17,242 nucleotides of DNA from CAYOXD01 sp964407825 (GCA_964407825.1 CAYOXD010000062.1:1-17242); one strand, 5' to 3'. Positions 1 through 7,014 are shown, counted from the stretch's first letter. Notes: generated by a model not told the origin, from the sequence alone. Numbers and translations are program-made.

Positions 1-65
1 GCGCGGATGGCCGGGGCGCCGATGGTGGATGGATCGAAAAAAAATGATTTTATCAAGATTTGGAT

Positions 66-92
66 TTGACAAGTGGCGGCAAACTTGATAAA
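66..92 (+). promoter_or_regulatory. Probable sigma-70 promoter of the tRNA-Lys gene
   Basis: A perfect -35 hexamer TTGACA lies at 66-71. The -10 is less clear: GATAAA at 87-92 (4/6, 15-nt spacer) or TAAAAG at 89-94 (4/6, 17-nt spacer). Transcription would begin near 100, about 27 nt before the mature tRNA 5' end, which fits a short leader removed by RNase P. An A-rich run just upstream (about 38-45) could act as an UP-like element. Inferred from sequence only. Confidence 0.5.
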
Positions 93-126
93 AGCACTTC
101 CGTTTCCTGAGTACATCGAGAGTGAC

Positions 127-203
<77 letters not shown>

Positions 204-266
204 CCCTATACGCCCACGAACACAGGAGGTGGCCGACAGAGAGGAGCGAGAGCTGAACTGATTTCA

Positions 267-335
267 GAAGCGAACACGGCAGCGATGAATAAATTATCTG
301 GCGAGCGAATACAGCAGTGATGACTTAATTATCCG
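267..335 (+). repeat. Two degenerate ~34-bp tandem units between tRNA-Lys and the terminator
   Basis: Unit one (267-300) and unit two (302-335) align over 34 bp with about 26 identities. Shared blocks are AGCGAA, GCAG, GATGA and AATTATC. Neither has a start codon with ribosome site or a convincing reading frame. The gene-free stretch 204-594 otherwise holds the terminator at 361-394, a promoter near 487-515 and a leader hairpin at 551-572. The repeat could be a remnant intergenic element or part of a structured transcript; its function is unknown. Confidence 0.45.
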
Positions 336-360
336 CTATTTGAACGGATGTCGGCTTTTC

Positions 361-394
361 AAAGCGGTCAGCCTTGGGCTGGCCGCTTTTTTTT
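361..394 (+). terminator. Strong intrinsic terminator after tRNA-Lys
   Basis: A 13-bp stem pairs 361-373 with 377-389, with a single G-U wobble and a 3-nt loop. It is followed directly by a run of eight T (387-394). It most likely ends the tRNA-Lys transcript, about 160 nt past the mature 3' end. The left arm can also pair with upstream sequence (333-344), giving a competing hairpin (see findings). Confidence 0.9.
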
Positions 395-486
395 GGTTCC
401 TACTTCCATGGCAATTGCTGAAACCCAGTGCCCTTCCCGCGGCAGGATGCTGCATGCGATCGCCCTGCGTGGCCCCCAAAAAGACC

Positions 487-515
487 TTGACACCCTTCTC
501 CCCTGAGTGTTAACT
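487..515 (+). promoter_or_regulatory. Candidate promoter of the rpsF operon
   Basis: A perfect TTGACA lies at 487-492. Seventeen bases later a weak -10, TTAACT, lies at 510-515 (3/6), helped by an upstream TG at 508-509 (extended -10). It lies after the tRNA terminator and about 70 nt before rpsF, leaving room for a structured leader. It is the only promoter-like site seen ahead of the rpsF-rpsR-DUF2232-rplI-dnaB run. Confidence 0.4.
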
Positions 516-550
516 ATCCGAGTTTTAGATTTGAATCCAGGTTTTTCCTT

Positions 551-572
551 GCTCCGGCAGAAGATCCGGGGC
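551..572 (+). promoter_or_regulatory. Hairpin in the rpsF leader, possible S6:S18 autoregulatory site
   Basis: GCTCCGG (551-557) pairs with CCGGGGC (566-572) around an 8-nt loop, a 7-bp stem with one G-U pair. It sits 11 nt upstream of the AAGGAGG ribosome site (584-590) of rpsF. In many bacteria the S6:S18 complex is known to bind a structured CCG-containing element in its own rpsF leader. This hairpin is in the right place and contains CCG, but a match to the described consensus was not verified. Confidence 0.35.
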
Positions 573-594
573 TTTATACCCACAAGGAGGCATT

Positions 595-1065
595 ATGAGA
601 AGGTATGAGACAATCTTTATTCTCGACCCCGATCTGGCCGATGAGCAGCGGGGGGCGCTTTTCGAGCGCCTGGATGCGCTCATCAAGCAGTACAAGGGGA
701 TGGCCGTGGAACGCGATGAGTGGGGCGCCAGAAAACTCGCCTATGATATCCGCGGCCGAAACCGGGGATATTACGTCCGGCTCGATTACTGCGGTGAGGG
801 GGCGCTGGTCGATGAGATGGAGCGCTCCTTCCGGATCGACGACAACGTGTTGAAGTTCATGACCATCGTTCTGGAAAAGGATGCGGATCTGGACCAGATC
901 AAGGAGGAGATGGCCAAGGCGGCGGCGGAACAGGCGGAGGCGGCCCAGAAGAGTGCTGAGGCGGCTCCTGCACAAGACCAGCCGGCGGCTGAAAATACCG
1001 AGACCTCGACCACCGATGCCGAGACTTCAACCACCGACACCGAAAAAGAGAACGAGGAGGCATAA
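595..1065 (+). CDS. rpsF: 30S ribosomal protein S6
   Basis: S6 binds S18 and helps form the platform of the 30S subunit by contact with 16S rRNA. The S6 domain spans residues 1-95: it opens RRYETIFIL, has DEWGARKLAYDI in the middle and ends near FMTIVLEKD. At 156 residues it is longer than a typical 95-135-residue S6. Residues 100-156 are a low-complexity tail rich in Ala, Gln, Glu and Thr, containing a duplicated heptad ETSTTDA/ETSTTDT (residues 136-149). The start at 595 is set by AAGGAGG at 584-590. The rpsR start follows the stop by one base, and the rpsR ribosome site lies inside the end of this gene, so the two are probably translationally coupled. Confidence 0.97.
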   Translation: MRRYETIFILDPDLADEQRGALFERLDALIKQYKGMAVERDEWGARKLAYDIRGRNRGYYVRLDYCGEGALVDEMERSFRIDDNVLKFMTIVLEKDADLDQIKEEMAKAAAEQAEAAQKSAEAAPAQDQPAAENTETSTTDAETSTTDTEKENEEA

Positions 1066-1066
1066 C

Positions 1067-1360
1067 ATGGCGAAGGCAACCCAATCCAGGGGCCGGGGCA
1101 AAAGCGCCAGGAATGGTGCCCCCCGAAGGAAAAAACGGTTTTTTCATCGCAGGAAGGTGTGCCGATATTGCGCGGACAGCAGCCTGGAGATTGATTACAA
1201 GGAGACAAAGTCCTTGCGGTACTTTGTCTCCGAACGGGGGAAGATCATCCCCCGGCGCATCTCCGGTACCTGCGCGAAACACCAGCGCGCGCTTCAGACG
1301 GCCATCAAACGGGCCAGAACCATTGCGCTTCTGCCCTTTGTCGGATCCATGCCCCATTGA
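1067..1360 (+). CDS. rpsR: 30S ribosomal protein S18, zinc-binding (C+) form
   Basis: S18 is the partner of S6 on the 30S platform. The protein is 97 residues with a basic N-terminal extension of about 25 residues. The S18 core includes KVCRYC, LEIDYKETKSLRYFVSERGKI, PRRISGTCAKHQR and AIKRARTIALLPF. Cys32 and Cys35 (CxxC) plus Cys69 and His72 (CxxH) form a probable zinc site, as in C+ versions of S18; the E. coli protein lacks this set. ATG 1067 was chosen because it follows GAGGAGG (1054-1060) and gives the conserved start; the open frame continues upstream, out of frame with rpsF. Unlike many bacteria, no ssb or priB lies between rpsF and rpsR. Confidence 0.96.
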   Translation: MAKATQSRGRGKSARNGAPRRKKRFFHRRKVCRYCADSSLEIDYKETKSLRYFVSERGKIIPRRISGTCAKHQRALQTAIKRARTIALLPFVGSMPH

Positions 1361-1369
1361 TGAGGGGAT

Positions 1370-2410
1370 GTGCCAACAACCGAGAAAAATGAGAATGCAC
1401 GTGGGGTGCAGGTGATAAGCGGACAGGCCACCAGAGAGGTGTTTCGGGCGGCCCTGACCACAGCGCTGGTATTCATCGTTGCGACGAGGGTACCCGTACC
1501 CGTGGTGGGCATATTCATGATTCCGCTGCCGGCCCTCTACTACCGGCTCAAACTCGGCAGACAGATGGCCCTGGCCGCGACGGCCGGGGCCGTGATTCTG
1601 TGGCGACTGGTGCTGGGCGTCGCAGGGGCTGATCTGTTCGTTTTCCTCGAGCAGCTGGTGTTGGGACTGGTTCTCGGAGAGTGTCTCGACAGCGGCCTTT
1701 CGATAGAAAAGGCCGTTGGCATCAGTGCCGGCGCCGCGTTGGCGGCCGGCGTGGGGATCCTGTTCTACTACGCGCAGGATACGGGTGTCGGCCTCAAGGA
1801 ATTTATTTCCACCCATATTACGGCGGATCTGAACCTATACCGGGATTTCTTTCGGGATTCCTATAAGGACATGGGGGTTCCCCAGGAATCCCTTGAAACC
1901 CTTTCCATCGCGCTCGACCATGCCCGTTACATCTTGATTCGAACGCTTCCCGGTCTTTGGGCCGCGATGGCCCTGGTCGGGGCATGGGCCTGCCTGCTGA
2001 TGGCAAGGCCCTGGTTGAGAGCGGGGAAGCTTGCGATGCCCGCCCTCGAGTCGCTGAACCGGTGGAAGGCGCCTGAACCCCTGGTCTGGGGACTGATCGG
2101 CTGCGGCATCCTGATGCTGATCCCCTCCAGCGATCTTAGGATCGTGGGGGTCAACGGCCTTTACATCGTGCTGACGGCCTATTTTTTCCAGGGCATTGCC
2201 ATCGTTTCTCATCAGTTCGAGAAGAGACGGGTGCCCCGCATCCTGCGCTGGTTTTTGTACAGTCTCATCCTCATCGTATTATGGCAGCCCATATTGTTTT
2301 TCGTTATGTTTCAGCCCCTATTGTTTTTCGTTATAGGCCTGGGTATTTTCGATATGTGGCTGGATATCAGAAGATTAAAGCAACCTACGGAAACCAACGG
2401 CGTTTCCTGA
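1370..2410 (+). CDS. DUF2232 / YybS-type polytopic membrane protein
   Basis: An integral inner-membrane protein of 346 residues with about eight hydrophobic segments: roughly residues 28-58, 66-84, 90-105, 116-134, 192-212, 238-252, 258-280 and 296-326. A loop (about 140-188) separates the two halves. The motif YFFQGIAIV near 271-279 and the position between rpsR and rplI support the DUF2232/YybS family; B. subtilis yybS also lies near rplI and the dnaB-type helicase gene. Function is unknown. The start is uncertain: GTG 1370 has GAGGGG only 2 nt upstream, and in-frame GTG codons at residues 13 and 15 are alternatives. The last hydrophobic segment carries an in-frame duplication (QPILFFVMF / QPLLFFVIG). 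The gene ends 14 nt before rplI. Confidence 0.85.
   Translation: MPTTEKNENARGVQVISGQATREVFRAALTTALVFIVATRVPVPVVGIFMIPLPALYYRLKLGRQMALAATAGAVILWRLVLGVAGADLFVFLEQLVLGLVLGECLDSGLSIEKAVGISAGAALAAGVGILFYYAQDTGVGLKEFISTHITADLNLYRDFFRDSYKDMGVPQESLETLSIALDHARYILIRTLPGLWAAMALVGAWACLLMARPWLRAGKLAMPALESLNRWKAPEPLVWGLIGCGILMLIPSSDLRIVGVNGLYIVLTAYFFQGIAIVSHQFEKRRVPRILRWFLYSLILIVLWQPILFFVMFQPLLFFVIGLGIFDMWLDIRRLKQPTETNGVS
2285..2334 (+). repeat. 27-bp-period tandem duplication inside the DUF2232 gene
   Basis: The 23-bp blocks 2285-2307 and 2312-2334 differ at one base and have a 27-bp period. The insertion keeps the frame and adds nine residues to the last membrane segment (residues 306-314 and 315-323). 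The near identity suggests a recent duplication. Confidence 0.85.
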
Positions 2411-2424
2411 GTGGAGGAGCTATC

Positions 2425-2874
2425 ATGAAAGTCATTTTAAGGGAAACCATTGAATCCCTCGGAACCATTGGAAGCGAAGTGAATGTGGCCAAGGGGTATG
2501 CGCGGAATTATCTGTTGCCCCAGGGGAAAGCGCTGGATGCCACCCCGCAGAACCTGAAGCTCATGGCGTCTGTTAAGGCAAAGTTCGACCTCCAGATCGC
2601 CAAGGAAAAAGCCCAGGCCGAGGAAATGGCCAAGCAGCTCGAAGGCGTCTCCTGCACCATCAAGGCCAAGGTCAGCGAGGGGGATCGTCTCTATGGGTCC
2701 GTCACCGTGCGCGAAATCGTTGAGGCCCTTGCCGAGCAGAAGATCGATGTGGAAAAACGTCGGGTGCTTCTAGCGGAACCCCTCAAGCAACTGGGCACCT
2801 ATCAGATTCCCATCCGGATCTACAAGGATGTGGAGCCTGAGATCACCGTCGAGGTGGTGCCTGAGGAGGACTGA
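2425..2874 (+). CDS. rplI: 50S ribosomal protein L9
   Basis: L9 binds 23S rRNA domain V at the base of the L1 stalk and supports reading-frame fidelity. At 149 residues it has the usual family length. The N-terminal RNA-binding domain (1-52) shows MKVILRETIESLG, GSEVNVAKGYARNYLLP and the following QGKAL. A long charged connecting helix spans about 53-75. The C-terminal domain (76-149) includes GDRLYGSVT and the closing ITVEVVPEED. The open frame extends upstream to 2281, but ATG 2425 is chosen because GGAGGAG (2413-2419) precedes it and the encoded start matches the family. It follows the DUF2232 stop by 14 nt and leads directly into dnaB. Confidence 0.97.
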   Translation: MKVILRETIESLGTIGSEVNVAKGYARNYLLPQGKALDATPQNLKLMASVKAKFDLQIAKEKAQAEEMAKQLEGVSCTIKAKVSEGDRLYGSVTVREIVEALAEQKIDVEKRRVLLAEPLKQLGTYQIPIRIYKDVEPEITVEVVPEED

Positions 2875-2880
2875 CGGCCG

Positions 2881-4239
2881 ATGGCCAATGACCCGTCGCT
2901 GACCCATCTGCCGCCCCAGAGCATCGAAGCCGAGGAATCCCTCTTCAGCGCCATCCTCATTGACAACGAGGCGCTGCAGGACGTGGTGGAGGTGTTGACG
3001 CCGCAGGACTTCTATCGTCCGGCCCATCAGAAGATATTTTCCGCCATTACGGAATTGTACGCGCAAAACGAGCCCATCGACCTGGTGACCCTGACCAATC
3101 ACCTGCGAAATGGGAAGGTCCTGGAGGAAGTCGGCGGCGCCGTTTACCTGGCCAGTCTCGTCAGCTCGGTGCCCATGGCCGTCAATCCCGGACACTATGC
3201 CCGGATTATCCACGATAAGGCGGTCCTGCGGCGCCTGATTCAGCGCAGCAGCGAGATAGCCCGGCGATGTTTCGAACACCAGGGGGAGGTGGACGAGGTC
3301 ATCAATTTCGCTGAAGCCAGCATCTTCGAAATCTCGGAAGACAAGATCAAGCCGGCCTTTTACCCCATCGGCAAGATCGTCGGCACCAATTTCGAGGAAC
3401 TGGAGGAGCGCCAGGCCAACAAGTCCCTATTGACCGGCGTTCCGAGCGGCTTTGCCAAATTGGATGACATGACCGCCGGGTTCCAGCGCTCTGACCTCAT
3501 TATCCTGGCCGCCCGGCCCAGCATGGGAAAAACCGCCTTTGCCCTGAACATCGCCCGAAACGCCGCCGTGGAGAGCCAGGTGCCGGTGGCTGTTTTTTCC
3601 CTGGAAATGTCCAAGGAACAGCTGTCCATGCGCATGCTCTGCGCGGAGTCCCGGGTCGATTCTTCCCGGCTCAGGAGCGGGTTTTTCAGCGGGGAGGACT
3701 GGCGGAAGCTGAACGAGGCGGCCAATGTGTTTTACGAGGCCCCGGTCTATATAGATGATTCCCCCAACCTCGGCTCCCTCGATGTGCGGGCCAAAGCTCG
3801 GCGGTTGCGAATGGAAAAGGGGCTTGGACTCATCATTATCGATTATCTCCAGCTCATGAAGAGCCGCATCGTGTCCGAGCGGCGGGATTTAGAGATTTCC
3901 GAAATCTCCCGCTCTCTCAAGGCCCTGGCAAAGGAGCTCGATATCCCCGTCATCGCACTTTCCCAGCTCAACCGAAAACTCGAGGAGCGCAGCGACAAAC
4001 GGCCCCAGCTCTCGGATCTTCGCGAATCGGGCGCCCTGGAGCAGGATGCCGACGTGGTGGCCTTCATCTACAGGGACGAGGTTTACAATAAAGAGGAAAA
4101 CAACCCCCTTGTCAATACCGCCGAAATCATTGTCGCCAAACAGCGAAATGGTCCCATCGGCACCGCCCAGCTGGCCTTTTTAAAGTCCTATACGCGTTTT
4201 GAGAATCTGGCCTCTTCCGATTATTACGATGGCGGTTGA
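2881..4239 (+). CDS. dnaB: Replicative DNA helicase DnaB
   Basis: DnaB is the hexameric 5'-3' helicase that unwinds DNA ahead of the fork and recruits primase. The 452-residue protein has the N-terminal DnaB domain (about 10-115: PPQSIEAEESLFSAILID, FYRPAHQKIF) and the RecA-like motor domain (about 180-445). Walker A is RPSMGKT at 212-218, Walker B is LIIIDYLQL with Asp321, and RESGALEQDADVV is the conserved late motif. Inteins are often found in dnaB; none is present. The start follows rplI by 6 nt, with GAGGAGG at 2863-2869 inside the rplI end. Location near rplI is conserved in many bacteria. A weak DnaA-box-like TTATCCACG at 3206-3214 is coding sequence. Confidence 0.97.
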   Translation: MANDPSLTHLPPQSIEAEESLFSAILIDNEALQDVVEVLTPQDFYRPAHQKIFSAITELYAQNEPIDLVTLTNHLRNGKVLEEVGGAVYLASLVSSVPMAVNPGHYARIIHDKAVLRRLIQRSSEIARRCFEHQGEVDEVINFAEASIFEISEDKIKPAFYPIGKIVGTNFEELEERQANKSLLTGVPSGFAKLDDMTAGFQRSDLIILAARPSMGKTAFALNIARNAAVESQVPVAVFSLEMSKEQLSMRMLCAESRVDSSRLRSGFFSGEDWRKLNEAANVFYEAPVYIDDSPNLGSLDVRAKARRLRMEKGLGLIIIDYLQLMKSRIVSERRDLEISEISRSLKALAKELDIPVIALSQLNRKLEERSDKRPQLSDLRESGALEQDADVVAFIYRDEVYNKEENNPLVNTAEIIVAKQRNGPIGTAQLAFLKSYTRFENLASSDYYDGG

Positions 4240-4303
4240 CGGGTATCGCCATCCGTGGGACCATGAGGCAGTGCAGCGGCACGGCCGGAGCTGAAGGGGG
4301 CAG

Positions 4304-5935
4304 ATGAAGCCACTTCATGGAAATACCAGCGGGCTCAAGGCGGACCAGCTGCGGAGGCTGGAAAATCTCTACCGCCGCCGAATCCCGCCCACCTTTCTCA
4401 TCACCGCCGAGCTGTGCCGGGATCTGGCCGCTCTCTCTCATGAGCTGAGACGCCAGGTGGCCCTTCTGGTCAACCGACAGGGCCGCATCGTCCAAGTCAT
4501 CGTGGGGGATTCCCATGGCATCGTGATTCCCGACACACCGGGGTATCACAGCGCACCGGGGCGCCTTCGGGGGCTGCGCTGCATTCATACGCACCTGAGA
4601 GCCGATGAAGCCTTGAGCCGGGACGATGTCACGGACCTTTCCCTGATGCGGCTGGATTTGATGGCCGCCGTCACTATCGGCGATGGAGGCCTTCCCCACC
4701 AGGTCCATATCGCCCACATCCTGCCGGATACGGCCGCTGGCGAGCCGGTTGAGATCATGGCGCCCTTGGGCCCTTACCAGCTGGATATCGACTGTCTGGA
4801 GATGATCCAGGCCCTGGAGGGGGAGATCGGTCAGGCGGCCCGGGCGGCCCAGGCAGTCAAGGGCGCGGAACGCGCGCTTCTGGTCAGTGTCGCCACCGGC
4901 TCGCGCCAGGAGGCCATGGAGAGCCTCAAGGAGCTCGAGGAGCTGTCCCGATCCTGCGGTATCGAGGTGGCCGGGGTTCGGCTCCAGATGCGTCACAGGG
5001 CCGACCCCCGCTACCTGATGGGTCGGGGCAAATTGCAGGAGTTGTCCATCTTCGCCCTGCAAAAGGCCGTTTCGCTGCTGGTCTTCGACCAGGAGCTCAA
5101 CCCCTCCCAGATCCGGGGCATTACCGATTTTATCGAGTTGAAGGTGATCGACCGTACCCAGCTCATCCTGGACATTTTTGCCCAGCGGGCTCAGACCCGG
5201 GAGGGAAAACGCCAGGTAGAGCTGGCCCAGCTTCGATACCTGCTGCCGCGTCTGGTCACCAAGAACACGGCCATGAGCCGGCTCACCGGCGGCATCGGCG
5301 GCCGGGGCCCGGGGGAGACCAAGCTCGAAATCAACCGTCGACGGGTCAGGGACCGGATCGTTCGCCTGGAAAAGGACCTTGAGTTGGTCAGAAGGCAGCG
5401 CTTCCAGCGCCGGGCTCGTCGCGATCGCCGGGAGGTCCCGGTCATCTCCATCATCGGATATACCAACGCAGGCAAATCCACCCTTCTCAACACCCTTACC
5501 CACAGCCGGGTGCTGGCGGAGAGCCGTCTGTTCGCGACCCTCGATCCCTCAAGCCGACGTCTGCGCTTCCCGCGGGATACGGAGGTGATCATCACCGACA
5601 CCGTGGGCTTTATCAGGGATCTTCCCAAGGAGCTGGTAACCGCTTTCAGGGCCACCCTGGAGGAGTTGGAGAGTGCGGACCTGCTCCTCCATGTGGTGGA
5701 TGTGGCAAATCCGCGGTTCGATGCCCATATGGAATCGGTTGAGCGGGTGCTGGAAGATCTGGATCTGGCCGCCACTCCTCGCATCTGCGCATACAACAAG
5801 CAGGATTTGCTGGATTCGGAGGCCCTGGCCATCCTGAAGGGCCGCGTGGAGGGGGTGTTTATTTGCGCCCGGGATGCCGGCACCCTCATGCCCCTCATCG
5901 AACAGATGGAGGGGATGATCCGGAAATTGAATTGA
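4304..5935 (+). CDS. hflX: Ribosome-associated GTPase HflX with an N-terminal JAMM/RadC-like domain
   Basis: HflX binds the 50S subunit and splits stalled or idle ribosomes using GTP. The 543-residue protein is much longer than the 350-430 residues of short HflX forms. The HflX core starts near residue 189. The GTP-binding N-terminal region has HRADPRYLMGRGK (about 228-240), with LTGGIGGRGPGETKLE following in the middle domain. The G domain has G1 GYTNAGKS (385-392), G3 DTVGF (432-436), G4 NKQD (498-501) and a G5-like CARDAGT near the end. Residues 1-188 are an extra domain with Glu47, His95, His97, Ser105 and Asp108 matching a JAMM metal motif. ATG 4304 follows GAAGGGGG (4293-4300). The gene lies 64 nt after dnaB and 35 nt before the inositol-phosphatase-like gene, probably in one operon. 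Confidence 0.93.
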   Translation: MKPLHGNTSGLKADQLRRLENLYRRRIPPTFLITAELCRDLAALSHELRRQVALLVNRQGRIVQVIVGDSHGIVIPDTPGYHSAPGRLRGLRCIHTHLRADEALSRDDVTDLSLMRLDLMAAVTIGDGGLPHQVHIAHILPDTAAGEPVEIMAPLGPYQLDIDCLEMIQALEGEIGQAARAAQAVKGAERALLVSVATGSRQEAMESLKELEELSRSCGIEVAGVRLQMRHRADPRYLMGRGKLQELSIFALQKAVSLLVFDQELNPSQIRGITDFIELKVIDRTQLILDIFAQRAQTREGKRQVELAQLRYLLPRLVTKNTAMSRLTGGIGGRGPGETKLEINRRRVRDRIVRLEKDLELVRRQRFQRRARRDRREVPVISIIGYTNAGKSTLLNTLTHSRVLAESRLFATLDPSSRRLRFPRDTEVIITDTVGFIRDLPKELVTAFRATLEELESADLLLHVVDVANPRFDAHMESVERVLEDLDLAATPRICAYNKQDLLDSEALAILKGRVEGVFICARDAGTLMPLIEQMEGMIRKLN

Positions 5936-5970
5936 CTTTTAGAGACCGAATTTTTATAAGTGTTTCCAAT

Positions 5971-6750
5971 ATGGATTTCGATCAGGTAAAGGAAGTGGGC
6001 GCCCATGCGGCGTCAAGGGCGGGCGAGGTGTTGCGGTCCTTTCACAGTGGGGCGTTACGGGTCCACAAGAAGGGAGCGATCGATCTTGTCACCGATGCCG
6101 ATACAGCCTCGGAGAAGGTCATCCTGGAAACGATTCGCTCCGCATTTCCGGATCATGATATTCTGGCGGAAGAATCCGGACGGGTCGCGGGCCGTGAAGA
6201 CTGCCGGTGGGTGATCGATCCCCTCGACGGCACCACCAACTTTGCCCACGGGCTGGATCAGTATGCGGTCTCCATTGCCTTTGCCCTGGCGGGGGAGGTG
6301 GTGGTGGGGTTGGTGCTGGTCCCCGCCAGCGGTGAGCTTTACGCGGCCGTAAAGGGCAGGGGAGCCACCTTGAACGATAGACCCATCCAGGTTTCCCGCC
6401 AGGCCTCGCTGCCCGATTCCCTCCTGGTCACGGGGTTCCCCTACGATTTGAAGGAACGGATGGAAACCCTGATGCCGCGGTTTTCCAACTGCCTCCGGGC
6501 CACTCAGGGGGTTCGACGGCTGGGCGCCGCGGCTCTGGACCTGTGCTATGTGGCCTGTGGACGGTTTGAGGGATTCTGGGAAGAGAATTTGCAACCTTGG
6601 GACACGGCTGCCGGGGCGCTGATCGTGACGGAGAGCGGCGGGCAGGTGACGGATTTTTCAGATCGGCCGTTTTCAATGGAGATGAAAGAGATCCTGGCCA
6701 CAAACGGTTTGATTCATGACGGGCTTTCGGCTATACTGAAGGTTGCGTAA
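5971..6750 (+). CDS. suhB: Inositol monophosphatase family protein (SuhB-like)
   Basis: A 259-residue Mg2+-dependent phosphatase of the inositol-monophosphatase family, acting on inositol-1-phosphate or similar sugar phosphates. Metal and catalytic residues are seen in AEESG (Glu67, Glu68), WVIDPLDGTTNFAHG (80-94, Asp83, Asp86) and QPWDTAAGALIVTESGG (208-224, Asp211). The upstream DADTASEKVI (42-51) is the usual Asp-Ser-Glu segment. The open frame extends to 5863 inside hflX, but ATG 5971 gives the normal family length; its ribosome site is weak. The exact substrate cannot be read from sequence: bacterial members include SuhB, which also has a role in rRNA transcription, and other sugar phosphatases. 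Confidence 0.92.
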   Translation: MDFDQVKEVGAHAASRAGEVLRSFHSGALRVHKKGAIDLVTDADTASEKVILETIRSAFPDHDILAEESGRVAGREDCRWVIDPLDGTTNFAHGLDQYAVSIAFALAGEVVVGLVLVPASGELYAAVKGRGATLNDRPIQVSRQASLPDSLLVTGFPYDLKERMETLMPRFSNCLRATQGVRRLGAAALDLCYVACGRFEGFWEENLQPWDTAAGALIVTESGGQVTDFSDRPFSMEMKEILATNGLIHDGLSAILKVA

Positions 6751-6809
6751 GATCCGGGAATTCTGCTGAGCCTGGGAAGCAACCGGCCCTTTAGGGGCAG
6801 AGGAGTGAA

Positions 6810-7010
6810 ATGGGGAAAGATGTGAACAGCGATGCGGCCTCCCTGGACGAGTGCCTGGGGTGTTTCGGCAATTTCAATCGGAAAAATCAGATCTGTACGA
6901 GACACTGCGCCTTGATGCTGCGTTGCGCCATTGAAAATGAACAGAAGGTCCGCATGGAAGTGATGGAGGACCTGGTGGGTGCAGACGGCATTTTCGTGAG
7001 GGTGAACTAA
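6810..7010 (+). CDS. Small Cys-rich protein of unknown function, possible metal binding
   Basis: A 66-residue protein with five cysteines, Cys15, Cys18, Cys29, Cys33 and Cys39, in the pattern CxxC-x10-C-x3-C-x5-C, plus His32. This could bind zinc or an iron-sulfur cluster. There is no signal peptide or membrane segment. The last third (about 42-66) is acidic and has no Cys. The start is supported by AGAGGAG at 6799-6805, 4 nt before ATG. It lies 59 nt after the inositol-phosphatase gene and its stop is only 4 nt from the stop of the convergent GlcD gene. The ribosome site, spacing and ordered Cys pattern argue for a real gene. I do not recognise a named family. Confidence 0.7.
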   Translation: MGKDVNSDAASLDECLGCFGNFNRKNQICTRHCALMLRCAIENEQKVRMEVMEDLVGADGIFVRVN

Positions 7011-7014
7011 GGAC

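Noticed and set aside
899..1816. Minus-strand open frame of 305 codons across rpsF, rpsR and the DUF2232 gene
   Set aside because: It spans three well-supported genes on the other strand and encodes low-complexity sequence without a family match.
3206..3214. Near-consensus DnaA box TTATCCACG
   Set aside because: It is coding sequence for part of RIIHDK in dnaB and is alone, so it is not evidence for an origin.
2881..4239. Possible intein in dnaB
   Set aside because: dnaB is a common intein site, but the protein is 452 residues with continuous motifs and no extra domain.
4127..5503. Long minus-strand open frame of 458 codons opposite hflX
   Set aside because: It lies antisense to dnaB/hflX, has no recognisable motif or ribosome site, and is a common artefact of GC-rich coding sequence. 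The plus-strand frame has full HflX motifs.
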